NCBI GenBank assembly: GCA_025677825.1
Contig: JAIXMO010000046.1
Location: forward strand, 1-64,000
Length of the DNA: 64,000 nucleotides
Direction of reading: 5' to 3'
Source of the DNA: Helicostylum pulchrum
Lineage: Eukaryota; Mucoromycota; Mucoromycetes; Mucorales; Mucoraceae
Position 1 is the first letter of the stretch, and each line of letters starts with the position of its first letter. Both the position numbers and the translations under genes were made by a program. Shown here one piece after another: positions 24,087 through 34,771 of the stretch. The notes under the pieces are model-generated. The model did no database searches and was not told the DNA's origin. It saw only the letters and a list, made by a program, of their open reading frames with translations.

Positions 24087-25772
24087 ATGTATATCAACGG
24101 TTTAAAATATGCTTGCTCTACATGCATCAAGGTTAGTAGTTTTAAAAGAAAGTCAAAATATGCACAAAGTAGTACTAAATATATAAAATAGGGTCATCGT
24201 TCTTCTCACTGTAGCCACGTTGATCGCCCTTTATTTGAAATTCGTAAAAAAGGTCGTCCTGTCACTCAATGTACGTTCTGTAGAGATCTTCGAAAGACCA
24301 AACAAGTACATATTAAATGTGCATGTAGTGATAAAAAAGGTAACGTATTATTATATCTGAACAACAACAAAAAATTAAAAAAAAATAATTGTAAAATAGT
24401 TAATGCTGCAGCTGCAGAAAAACCTATTTTAATCTATCGTAATAGTGAAGATAAATGCAAAGATAAACATGGACAACAATGTACATGCCCTAATACAACT
24501 ACTATTCAATCACCAAAAACTACTTATCTTCAAAAATCCAATGTTACTCAAGACGCTCCTACTACTCAGATGAATGTTACACAAGACTCATCATCTTTAT
24601 TAGCGCCACTTTGTCCTACAGCACCTTCACTTGTAAAAGAAGAACAGTTGTCCTACTCTTGGGCGTTGATCACTTCTCCTTCAGCCAATCAAATCGATTT
24701 ACCTTTAGAGCCTTGTTCAACAAACACAAATTTATTTACTGATATGATGATGGATGATGAAGATGAAGAAGATAACACCGCTGCTAATAACAACCTTCAA
24801 CACCTTGGTTTTATATTTCATAAACCAACTTCCACTCAAAGGTTTTTAGATGGTCAACCTCGTATTCGTAGACGCCGTTCCACCAACCAAAAGCGTACTA
24901 TTGCTGCAAATTCCACTACAGTCACTCCTACTAGGTTACCTGTAAATGCACTTGTTGATTTAACTATTGATACTTTACACGATTACAGTTTATCTTCTCC
25001 ATCTTCTTCTGCAGTTTCACCTCATCATATCTCTTCTTCTTCTTCAACTGCTGCATCTGCACCTACTTCTGCTATTGCTACTGCTGTAATGTCCAATGAC
25101 CCTATGGATATTCAATTTGATTACCTTACTGAACAATTAGAAATCCTTTCTTCTTCCAATCATGGTTTTATTGGTGATTTGGCTAATGCAGATGAATTAA
25201 CTGCTATTTTAAATAACGTTCTTCAAAAAGAAGATGATGACGATATACCTTCCGTATCGTCATCATCGTATTCATCTCATCTCACTGCAACTTGTTCTTC
25301 TACTTTACCTAATACGAAAAACATGAGTGCGCCTATGATCCCAACCGCCCTAAATTCCCCTACTTCTTCTCATTGTGGTAGCTTTGTGCCTCGTTCCAAG
25401 TGTTGTAAACCCATGGGCGCACTCGGTGGTGAATCTGTAGTGATTACCATTACGCCTTTGACAAACACTTCCAGTAGTGGTGGTTCAACAAGTAACAACA
25501 ATAACTCGATGCTGATGATGCTGGAAGACGATCAAACCCAGCAAAAGACAACCACTCGTATTGTTACGTGCTATTGTGGGAATCAATGTACCTGTCCTGG
25601 TTGCCTGGTGCATCCCGGTAATTTCTTTTTAGGAACTGATCCGTATTCTGGTCTCATGATGAACCCGTCCTCTTCTGCTTCTTCGTCTTGTTATGGCTCA
25701 GATGAAGAAGATTTGTCTTCGATTTACAGCAAAAGTAATAACAACAACAACAACAATTTCATTTCTTTCTAA
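24087..25772 (+). CDS. Copper-fist transcription factor (Cuf1/Mac1/GRISEA-like)
   Basis: Copper-responsive DNA-binding regulator. Three exons (24087-24131, 24192-24339, 24400-25772) give 521 aa. Residues 1-40 form the copper fist: MYINGLKYACSTCIKGHRSS then HCSH, i.e. C-x2-C-x8-C-x-H, followed by the minor-groove KKGRP motif. A second zinc-like pair CTFC...CAC follows. The C-terminal part holds the Cys-rich copper-sensing motif VTCYCGNQCTCPGCLVHPGN (C-x-C-x3-C-x-C-x2-C-x2-H), as in Mac1, Cuf1 and GRISEA, which activate copper uptake genes when copper is low. A mid-protein CKDKHGQQCTCP could be another site. Ser/Thr- and Asn-rich linkers fill the middle. Activator of uptake genes is favoured over Ace1-type, because the latter has its Cys clusters next to the fist. 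Confidence 0.9.
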
Positions 25773-25990
25773 TAACCCTTATTATTATTGTAAATACATG
25801 CTTTTTTTTTCGTTTTTTCGTTTTTTTTTTTTTTGCTTTTTTCATTAAATCAATACTACTATTATGCGTAAATTATTTTATTGTTGATACATGACATATT
25901 TTATAAACAAATACGCCCATGTTTTTAACATAAGGGCGTAATTTAGAGCGTGAAAAATAGTTTTTTTTTCAAAATGTAATGCGCCACGAT
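25773..25990. other. 3' flank of the copper-fist gene
   Basis: T-rich 3' untranslated-type DNA. Confidence 0.4.
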
Positions 25991-26154
25991 TCAATTTGCC
26001 AAATACAACCCAAGAAACAACAAGACTGTATACGTGATCAAATGATGACTGAAGGAGGCATTTTTGCTTTTCGATAACAGTGATGACTCTTCAGAACTAA
26101 GGTTTCCATCATGAGGTTCGTTTTGGAGGTGTATTCCACGAAGGCTACTATGAT
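25991..26154 (-). CDS. Orphan last exon with hydrophobic C-terminus (unknown, possibly broken)
   Basis: A plausible acceptor (ATCATAG) leads into a frame encoding SLRGIHLQNEPHDGNLSSEE... and ending in the hydrophobic HLITYTVLLFLGLYLAN. A short polar stretch followed by a terminal hydrophobic run resembles a GPI-attachment signal or a tail anchor. No upstream exon is visible: a 40-nt poly-A tract (26184-26223) and empty AT-rich DNA follow. It may be the remnant of a cell-surface protein gene. Confidence 0.25.
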
Positions 26155-26182
26155 AAAAACAGAACAATACAAAGTAAACTAT

Positions 26183-26227
<45 letters not shown>

Positions 26228-26811
26228 AAAAAACGCGTTATTACAGTCCCAATACTCAGTAAAATGTTTAGCTTCAGAAATTGAATGAGTTTTTGGTATG
26301 TAAGGTTAATATTTCAGCAGAATTACACCAATTTTTTTTTTTCTTTTGGTGTTAAGCAAGTTTTCGGAGAGCAGAAAATAAGCGTGATATTGTTACAGAT
26401 TAATTTTTATAGTAGATTGGGCGATTTATAGTTCCAACTTACGGTTTGGTAAAATAGCTCATTATTTGTGTTACAGCCACAACGACGTAAACTATTTATT
26501 TATTTTTTTGGCAAAGCATAAGATAAGTCATAGGGGTAATACGTTCGGAATACCTTTCAAGTTAGTTCTGTAATATTCTATATATATTAAGAATGGTAAA
26601 TATAATTTTTAATAATTCAGAAGGAAATGTATGCCAGCTAAATTAATCATGTAACCATCAAAACTTTCTTTTTTGCCAAGAAGGTGGCGGGGAGCTTAAC
26701 GGAAACAAAAAAACAAAAAAAAAGTTTTGCAGGAGAAACTCTGGTTTTTTTTTTTTACTGTAGTATATACGCAATATATATAAATAAAGCAGAGTAAAAA
26801 CGTGCCATACC

Positions 26812-26842
<31 letters not shown>

Positions 26843-27585
26843 AGTTGCCTGAGTGTAACCTTTTTGTATACAAAATGGTCCTCTTCTTTTTTTCCTGCGG
26901 AAAATTTATTCGCCAATTGGACGCGTCGACGTTTTATAATCACTGACAAGTCTGTGGGAACTCGTATTTATGTCAAGTTTTTTTTTTTTAATCTGTTTGA
27001 GCGACTTTTTATTACCTAATAAGAATAAAAAAAAAACCTTATATTATTACTTAAATGCCTCGATTTTTTTTTTTTTTTAGCAATATATGGTCAGCAGATT
27101 TATATAAAAACTTTAATTCGGAGGTGATCAGCGCGTGTATCTCACAAAAGTTTCTACGTATTGTTTATGTACGGAGGGACTGTTAAAGCCTACTTTTTGT
27201 AAAGCTTTAAAAAAAAAGTTTCACGTCTGTTTATATACTAAACGGAGAGAACGTGTACTGCACAAATATCAGTTATTAATAGTTTTTTTTTTGGTAAAAC
27301 GATCTACTTGATTTAAAGAAGAGACGGTCGAATAAAACAAATCGTAGGTGGTGGAACCTGTCTGTAGTTGATTCTTTTTAAAAAACCGAAAGACGAACAC
27401 TATTACCAAACACTTTTTTTTATAATAGAGCTTGTTATGTCTAAAAAGAATACCCGTACTACCCCCTCGTTACTAAAAAAAAAAGCACAAATATAAGCAT
27501 AAAAACTTTTTATTATCAAAAAAAAAAAATTGAGACAACAATAGTGTGAGATCCACTTTTTTAGAGGGGAGGTAATTTATATAAG
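26155..27585. other. Long non-coding region with poly-A tracts
   Basis: A 40-nt A tract (26184-26223) and a 29-nt A tract (26812-26840), with many shorter A/T runs. Short frames here (e.g. minus strand 26755-26949) run through these tracts and are not supported. No repeat with another part of the window recognised. Confidence 0.5.
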
Positions 27586-29466
27586 TTAATAAGAATTATT
27601 TACTTTCTTTACAATGTTTGAACTCTCAGGAGGAGTTTCCGAAACAACCTCTGCCACGCCCTTCTCGAAATAAGCACTGAGAAAGATATCCAATCTCTGG
27701 ATTGGACTTTTAGCGTCTGGATGAAGATCAGCCAGCATCAAAGGCAAAACCGTATTTCGAAGCAATCTAAATATCTTTGGCGTTTGGTTCGGGTAGCTTT
27801 CCAGCAACCTTTTACCTGCAATTTCGAGCACCGCCAGTACCAGGAACGGCGAGATGGAACGTAACGACATGTTCAACAGACGCACCAAATAGACCCACGC
27901 GTCCTTGATCGAGAACGGGTTTTGAGGATGGCCCGGATCAGGTATCGTTTGGCATAAGCCAGCGTAGAACATGATAAATCCTTGGTTTCTTTCCCCGTGC
28001 AGTAAAAATGATTCCTTGATTTTCGCTTTTTTATCAGAGTAAGTGTATCGAAGTTTAACTCTCATTTCTTCATCTGAAAGATTCTAAAAACAAAAGCGTA
28101 AGTAAAAAAAAAACATACATATAAAAATAAAAATAAAATGTGTGTACTCACTGGATCATCATCGTGGAATTGAGGAACAATATATGGACACCGTTTATAT
28201 AGACGACCTAAAAGATAGTCTGTGAATTCGGGTATAGAGCTACAGATCATATACGCAAATCGAGAGTAGATGTAGGCACAGTATGGTTTGTTAGAGACAT
28301 CGACTGCAACTTGACGTAAAATCTCTTTGGCAAGATAGTTTAACGTGATTTCAAACGCATCGTTTGATTCTTGCTTCAAACTCATCAATAAAGCATATAT
28401 TTCCTTATACTATATATATATATTTTTTTTTAAAAGAAAATAATCATAATAGCGATGATATAAATTGTTTACCTTTGCAAAAATAAATTCGTGATTTGAT
28501 GTTAATTGAGAGATTGTACGTTTGATACCACTCTTTTTTTTGAACCAAGCTTTACTAAAAGCGGCATCCTCCAATTTTGGTTTAAAAGCAACCTTATAAT
28601 GTTCAATCTTTGCATAATATTTCTTAAATTCTTCTAGCCCACTTAAACACGTTGCATTTGATTCTTGCTATAAACAACCAAAAAATTAATATGAAAAAGG
28701 GGGGTTAAAGAGAATCTTTTATACCTTTTTCTTTAACTTTTCAATTTCCTGCTTCTTGAGTTCCTTCTTTTCTAAATCCTTTTGTTCCTTTTCAGCCTTG
28801 GATGTTGCTTCGGCAGTTTCTGTCTCTGTTCGCTTTCTATCATACGCAATGGCTTCCTCAACGGATTTTCTTTGCTTTGCCAATTCTTCTTGGAACTCTT
28901 TATCCAACTTTTTTTCATCCAACCTAAACACAATCGAATCAGTTTTTTTTTGTTTTTTAAAAAAGAAAAGGGAAATCCTTACGTTAAGCTTGATAATTCC
29001 GACAAGAACGAATCATAAATCTTTTTCTCTTCTTGCTTTCTTTTTCGTAACGTTTCTAAAAACATTTCTCGTTCCTTTTCAACTTGTAACTGATGTTGTT
29101 GTAATTTAATATCGTACTGTTGATCAAAACATTTCTATATATATTAAATTGTAGATTAGCATGGTACGCGTTATATTCTGTTTTGTATATAAAACTTTAC
29201 TGGATTCTGTAAAATGTATGTACGTTTGTATTCTTCCAGAGGATTGTAATAGCATCCTAATTTAATAAGGTTTTTTTCTTGCTCTTCAGACCTGTAAAGC
29301 TTTGCTCTATACAAATATTTTTTATTTTTTTAAAAAAAGGCCCCAAAAAAACACATTATTATCTTCTTTACCGGTTAGGAGGACGATAGTAATCTTCTGA
29401 ATCAGAACCGGAATCGATGTCTGGTACAGTATAAACTTTTGGATTGGTGATAACGACTGGAGTCAT
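27586..29466 (-). CDS. GLE1: GLE1 mRNA export factor
   Basis: Nuclear-pore protein that, with inositol hexakisphosphate, activates the DEAD-box ATPase Dbp5 for mRNA export. Seven exons (29466-29372, 29306-29201, 29134-28983, 28923-28725, 28667-28473, 28409-28152, 28083-27586) join to 500 aa. After a short N-terminus (VPDIDSGSDSEDYYRPPNR), a long charged coiled coil runs through exons 3-4 (KKLDKEFQEELAKQR, EKEQKDLEKKELKKQEIEKL). The Gle1 HEAT-like domain follows: ILRQVAVDVSNKPYCAY, LLGRLYKRCPYIVPQF, ERNQGFIMFYAGLCQT, DAWVYLVRLLNMS and LLESYPNQTPKIFRLL. Length is near yeast Gle1 (538 aa). A 29-nt poly-A tract starts 34 bp upstream of the ATG. Confidence 0.9.
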
Positions 29467-29499
29467 TTTTTTGTATGCTTTCAAGAGCTGTAAAGAACG

Positions 29500-29530
<31 letters not shown>

Positions 29531-29601
29531 GGAAAATTAACTGAAAAAAAAATAGCTGGGTCGATGTCATCAATTATTTTATTTATTTGCGCCTCCGAGA
29601 G
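29467..29601. repeat. Poly-A tract upstream of GLE1
   Basis: 29 consecutive A (29500-29528) just beyond the GLE1 start, on the plus strand; T on the coding strand of GLE1, as in many fungal core promoters. Confidence 0.6.
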
Positions 29602-29916
29602 TTATCCAAGTTGATTTTCATGCTCTTTCTTACTTTTTTTCTCTTTAGCAAAACCGACACCTTTGTTCAACAAACAAACAAAAAAATTACCTCTGTTTGG
29701 AGGCATGTATACTATTCCCGAATTGAACTTTTTATAATATTTCATGCAAAGAACACTTGTGTGTGCACCAACGTCAACTCCAAAAATTCCTGTACTACAA
29801 AAAGCTGTGAACTTACCATAAACACATTTTGTTACTGAAAAAAATTTTTTGTGAAACTTTTTAAGTTCTTTTTGCTGCATAATTTGTTCCTTTACAAAAT
29901 CATACGCCAATTTCAT
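29602..29916 (-). CDS. Uncertain 104-aa ORF
   Basis: ATG at 29916 opens a single frame with a helical charged start (MKLAYDFVKEQIMQQKELKK), several Cys and a Lys-rich end. No family recognised and no clear splice sites extend it. Codon use is not obviously different from background. Could be a real small gene or chance. Confidence 0.25.
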   Translation of the reverse strand: MKLAYDFVKEQIMQQKELKKFHKKFFSVTKCVYGKFTAFCSTGIFGVDVGAHTSVLCMKYYKKFNSGIVYMPPNRGNFFVCLLNKGVGFAKEKKSKKEHENQLG

Positions 29917-30482
29917 GTTTTCGAAAACTTGGGCAAAAAATGTTTTACGTCAAACACACTGCTTAACCTTCCAAAAGACGGATTATCGAGTAATTGAATG
30001 CAGTTGATACACGCAAGATAAAAGACATGTCTATGTCGGTTATGTAGTCAGTCACACGCACAAAAAAAGAAAAGAAAAAGTGGCACCATTATTGACAACT
30101 CGTCTTTACCAATGTGTAGTATTAGTACTACCACAAACAAATTTACAGTTGCATCGTCAGGAGTGTGTGTGGTTCATCTTTTTACTACTCGAGCAATATG
30201 CACGTATCGTTCGATAAACTTTTTTTTTTTTTTACTTCTGCACAGTGAACACTGATTAATAGACTATTTCTGTAGCCTTTTGGTTCCACTTGACAAAGTA
30301 TCCTTCTTTTTTTTTTTCGTAAGGAATATGTGTCTAACCGTATTTAAACCGAAACCCGATCAAAAGGTATAATCCCCCCCCCCCTTTTTTTTTCTCTTCG
30401 TATTAATTGACCTGTTGTTATTGGTTCAAAAAAAGAGTCGAAAAATATCTATAAATACAGCGCCTTGTTAATTTCGTTTCTG
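29917..30482. other. Intergenic, nothing assigned
   Basis: AT-rich with a C run near 30376. No supported gene. Confidence 0.4.
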
Positions 30483-30729
30483 TCACTCTAAGGCAGATTT
30501 GTCATCATCATCATCATCATTACGGAGACAGATAACACTAGTAGAATTTATCATTAAAAAGCTCTGTAAAACTGCAATTGATTGTATACATACGGATGAA
30601 ATACAGTGAAGAGATTTTTTTTTTTTTTTTTTGACGAGTGTTACTGGGGGTGTTTCTCCCTTGTTCAAATTCTGCATTCGATTGCTCTTGAGTCACGATA
30701 GTATTAAAAAAGGAAAAATATTCAGCCAT
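30483..30729 (-). CDS. Small spliced acidic protein, 57 aa, unknown
   Basis: Two frames here become one if an intron of about 70 nt is removed (donor CCCA|GTAACA, acceptor TTGCAG|TTTTACAG). The result starts MAEYFSFFNTIVTQEQSNAE and ends in CLRNDDDDDDKSALE. The splice uses canonical sites and keeps phase, and removes an 18-nt A tract, which argues for it. No family recognised. The Asp run is encoded by a GAT repeat. Confidence 0.35.
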
Positions 30730-31577
30730 TTTCAGGTACTGTAATATAAATCTATGGCGTGAAACTAGATCAGAATTCGTTTCGTGACTACAAAACAGAT
30801 GTACCCTGTATTTGTTGTACGGTTTCTTTTAAGCGTGTCAAGAGATGAACCTGTTTACAAGTTGTATTACTCACACACACACACACAGTACATCCTTTTT
30901 CTCTGCCCCCCTTTTTTTTTTATTTATTCGTACAGAGATACAAAAGAGTATTGTATGGCAATTTGATTATAATTGCTTTTTGTTTACGTAGTAATCGTTC
31001 CAAGTATATATAAAAAATAAAGGTAAGCACGGACCTGACGCGTTTCTTTATACTTTGCAATTGTTTTTTTTTTTAAGTTTAGAATAATCTGAGTTGAAAT
31101 GTAAAAAAAAACGTGAGGTATAATGGCTACGCAAAACACGATGTAATGACGATATCAAAAAGAGTTCAACAAACTTTTTTTTTTTTAGCCGCTTTTTATT
31201 TCTTTCTGGCAGAAAAAAAAAATTATCAGTGTACTTGTAACATGATGGGAAAACTAATTGACTTTTAACAAGGTACAGTTTTATTATAATAAAAAAAAGT
31301 TGGTTTAAACAGATCAAAAAAAGGTGGTCTTTTTATTTTCGGGGTCTGGAACTCTTTTTGTAGGAAAAAAAAAAATTTTTTTTTGCCTTTTTTTTAATGA
31401 CAGGAACTGGTTTTTTTTTGTTTTTTTGTTTAATGAGGTTTATGAAAAATAAAAAGAGAGAAAGAGAGAGGAAAGAAAAAAGAGTATGTGCTGTGCGTGC
31501 GTTTTTTGTAAGTGTAGTGATAATAATAATTGTAATAATGAAGCTGTTTTTTTGTATTCTCTCTCCTTTTTGTAATT
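30730..31577. other. Intergenic with simple repeats
   Basis: (CA)n near 30872, T/A tracts, and (GA)-rich DNA near 31450. The minus frame 31048-31317 runs over homopolymers and is not supported. Confidence 0.4.
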
Positions 31578-32255
31578 TTATGAATCGTTGGTTGGTGGTG
31601 GTGGCGAAATGATATAGTTGCGAACTGGATTTGGTTCAATGTAAACAACGGAAGCTAAATCTCGGAAAGAGTCGATAAAGATGGGAGTGTGTTTAAATCT
31701 TCCAAAGCCTTGAAGTGCTTCAAATTCATCTTGAGTCAAGTGTAATTCCTTTAATATTGGTATATTAATTGAACTTTCTTCATCTGAAGAATCAGTTTGT
31801 TGTTGTTGTTGCGTATGATGATGATGCATATTTTGTTGTTGAGTAATAAATTCTGGTGTACTTTCTGGTTCATATATACTACTATTTGATGAAGATGCTA
31901 TTGATGTAACAGATGAAGAAGATGATATTGTTGGTGAAGGAGATTTACTACGCGTAGTAGTAGCTTTATGTGTTTGCGTGTGTTGTATCATATTGTCAAA
32001 CCTACTAAAACTTCTATCGCAACCAGGTACTACACAAAGGAATGGTTTTTCACCTGTATGTTTACTGTATATAAAATAAATTAGTCATTCTATTTTATTT
32101 TTTATTTTTTGTATAGTATACCGAGTATGTCTAGCCAAATGTTCTGAACGAGTAAAAACCATTTGACATGTACCAAATCCTGTACATTGAAATAATTTAG
32201 GTTTCGTTGAGCGTGATTTTTTATGTTGATTTGATGTTGGAGTTATAGCTGGCAT
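31578..32255 (-). CDS. Two-finger C2H2 transcription factor (Usv1/Com2/Rsv-like)
   Basis: Two exons (32255-32122, 32064-31578) give 206 aa. Tandem fingers span the intron: [22 protein letters not shown]-linked to [10 protein letters not shown], then [20 protein letters not shown]. The SEHLARH and FSRFDN helices are those of the fungal stress/nutrient regulators of the Msn2-Usv1-Com2-Rsv group, which bind AGGGG-type sites. After the fingers come Ser/Thr-, His- and Gln-rich segments and a conserved-looking end ([18 protein letters not shown]). Exact orthology is open. Opposite-strand frames here are shadows. Confidence 0.85.
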
Positions 32256-32588
32256 GCTTATTTAAATATTACTGATAAAAAAAATGAAAAAGTGAGAGAG
32301 AGAGAGAGAGAGAGAGAAAAAAAGGGGGAGGGGGAGTCGAAATAAAAGAGGGGGAAAAAAAATTTCCCTTTAAGCAAAAAAGTGGAGTTCAAAAAAATGA
32401 TCGAAAATGGGGCCTTGAAATAACAAAAATAGGCGGGAACAATTTCAGGAACCATTTATCATTAATTCATTCAACACCCGCTATTATATCTTACCATCAC
32501 TTGTTCTTGTATAATTATTACTCGTATAAATAACAACTATTTGTATTACATGCATTCTCTTTCTTTCCTTCTTTATATATTTATTGTT
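32256..32588. promoter_or_regulatory. Divergent upstream region, C2H2 factor / F-box protein
   Basis: About 330 bp, with a (GA)n tract at 32294-32318 just 5' of the C2H2 gene and purine-rich DNA after it. Confidence 0.4.
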
Positions 32589-33770
32589 ATGAAGTACTTT
32601 CCAATGGAAGTAATTGATAAAATATCTTCGACTTTAAACGGCCAAGATATAGTACGCTTTATTCAATCTAATTCAGCTCTATATTATAGAGCACAACATC
32701 CTTCATTCTGGAAGCACCTCTGTGAACTAAACGGAATTAACTACTGTCATCCAGATACTACCTGGAAAGAACTTTTTTGCTCTGGAGAACTATCTACCAT
32801 GTGTCCTCATTTAAACACCAACATGTTGGACCCTTCCTTTATTAAAGCCAAAAAGCAATTGATATGGTCTCACTTAAAGAATAACCGTATAATAGTTTGC
32901 TTAGATAGCGCATGCAACTTTTTCGGTAATTTAAATATATAGCAGGTACCTTTTTTGCTGTACTTTTTAATAATAATATGTACCTGTAGGAGAAACTGCA
33001 TATGACACCGATCACTATGCGACAGATAAGCATAGTATAATTTTAAAACTGTCCTCGTTACACATTATGGAACTATGGTGCAACACTTGCGTAAAAACCG
33101 TAGGTCAAAAAAAAACGTGTTATGTGTGTAATATTCATCTTATTTTGTGCTGTATAGATCGGGTTCGACTATTTTCACAGTGACACTAAACAGGGCTCAA
33201 AGTCAGAAAGTTACATCATGAAAAAGTTGACTAAAAAATTAGGCTCCGTTACTCAAGAAATCGATACGAAGAAAAGACAAGAGATTGAATCTGATATTTT
33301 TAGAATACAGTTTAGAAACTCAACTACGCATATCATTCAAAAAGATTGGCATACATCTTGGCTACTTTTTATATCTGGTAAAAGTCCCCCCTCCCTTCTT
33401 ATTTTGCAAAATCTCGTATTAACTTTTTCCTAATAAGGAAAAACTATTCATCATCCTGGCCCGTTATTAAACACTAAAATAGCAAGACAAGATGGGTCTC
33501 TAAACCCTGCCTTGTTCCTCGGTAAAGACTTTGAACTCATTGGTAACCTAACTCGTTGGTATATCGAAAGAATGTACGGTGTATCCGGTACTATTGTTTC
33601 TTCTGGTAAGTGCACACAAGTAGTATGTATACTTTTATACGTGAAGCTAATATATATACGTGTATATACTAGAAAGTTTGAAGGAAAAAGCAGAGTATTG
33701 CAAGTTACTTCATTCAATTCGATTAAGACAACAGATGAACTCGTCTCTTCGATACCCATTTAACCACTAA
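32589..33770 (+). CDS. F-box protein with UBP-type zinc finger
   Basis: Five exons, beginning at the ATG 32589; introns removed near 32928-32997, 33101-33174, 33380-33438 and 33607-33672. The N-terminus is an F-box (FPMEVIDKISSTLNGQDIVR, then FWKHLCELNGINY). Next comes a UBP-type zinc-finger core: CLDSACNFFG, then DTDHYATDKHSIILKLSSLH and ELWCNTCVKTIG, which matches the HAxxHY...H...WCYxC half of zf-UBP domains that bind free ubiquitin C-termini. A third region (LFLGKDFELIGNLTRWYIER) and a Lys-rich end (ESLKEKAEYCKLLHSIRLRQ) follow. F-box would dock on Skp1; ubiquitin binding is inferred. The first zinc pair of zf-UBP is reduced, so binding needs testing. Confidence 0.7.
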
Positions 33771-33922
33771 ATAAAAATAAAATCACTTGTTTTTTTCGTG
33801 CATAGTTAAAAAAAGAATCTTTTGTGTGTGAATCAACAAGGTGGAACTACAAGTACATACATATACTTTTATAAAACTGATTAACTAACGTAAAAAAAAA
33901 AAGTATAATAATATAAAACGTC

Positions 33923-34286
33923 ATGATGAATGAACGTACCGCACAGGTAAAACCTACCCCCTAACTATTTTATTATTTTTATTTCTAACTATTTCACTTG
34001 ATATTTTGCTGTTCATACAAACCGATACGGTTCTTCTTGGAACCATCGTAAATATAAGTGCAAAAAGTAATACGCTTCACTTTTTTTTCGTTTGCAGCTG
34101 ATGAGTGTTGTATGTAAAATGACTTCTAAAAAAGAAGCATGTTGCATTTTCTCTATCGTAAAAAAGACATTCAAGCTTTTTGTTTGCAAAATATTGAAGC
34201 GTCTCCGGGATGTTGACCCTTTTTTTCGGCACCAAATAATCTTAATGAGACCTACATGCTCATATGCAAAATCTTTTAGTATATAA
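33923..34286 (+). CDS. Possible small two-exon gene, unknown
   Basis: A 24-nt first exon (MMNERTAQ, 33923-33946) ends at CAG|GTAAAA and would join in phase at TTTGCAG (34097) to LMSVVCKMTSKKEACCIFSI, then a Lys/Arg-rich hydrophobic stretch, stop at 34284. About 70 aa. Splice sites are good but no family is recognised. Confidence 0.3.
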
Positions 34287-34771
34287 AATGTACGAGTAAA
34301 ACAAATAGCTAAAGAAACAGCTCAAACAAAAAAGAACATTATATTAGGTAGTGAAAGCAAACTTAGTAAATTGACTTTTAATGAAATTTAGTTACAATGC
34401 AGATAGCGATTGAATTTATAAATTACCAAAAGAAGAACGCCTTTCGTGTTACAAGTTAGTTTCCGTAACTGACAGAGATATTTTGTCGATAGAAAAAAAA
34501 AAAAAAGGTGTAATTTGGAAGCAGACAAATTGAATAAACTGGTGAGGATAAAATACCACCGTAACTTTAAAGATGATAATTAAGAATAACTGATTCGCGT
34601 TTTATAAATTCTCTGTAGCAGAGATTGAAACGAAAAAAAAATACGGATGTTTACCTGTAAAGGATAAGATTAACCAACTAACGAAAAAAGCGTCACAGAA
34701 CAGTCTTTATATTTTTTCGTGTTTGATTTTCAAAAAAAAACACTTACCTTCTTTAACTAAAAAATAAAAAT
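34287..34771. other. NELF-B upstream region
   Basis: AT-rich, no ORF of interest. Confidence 0.4.
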
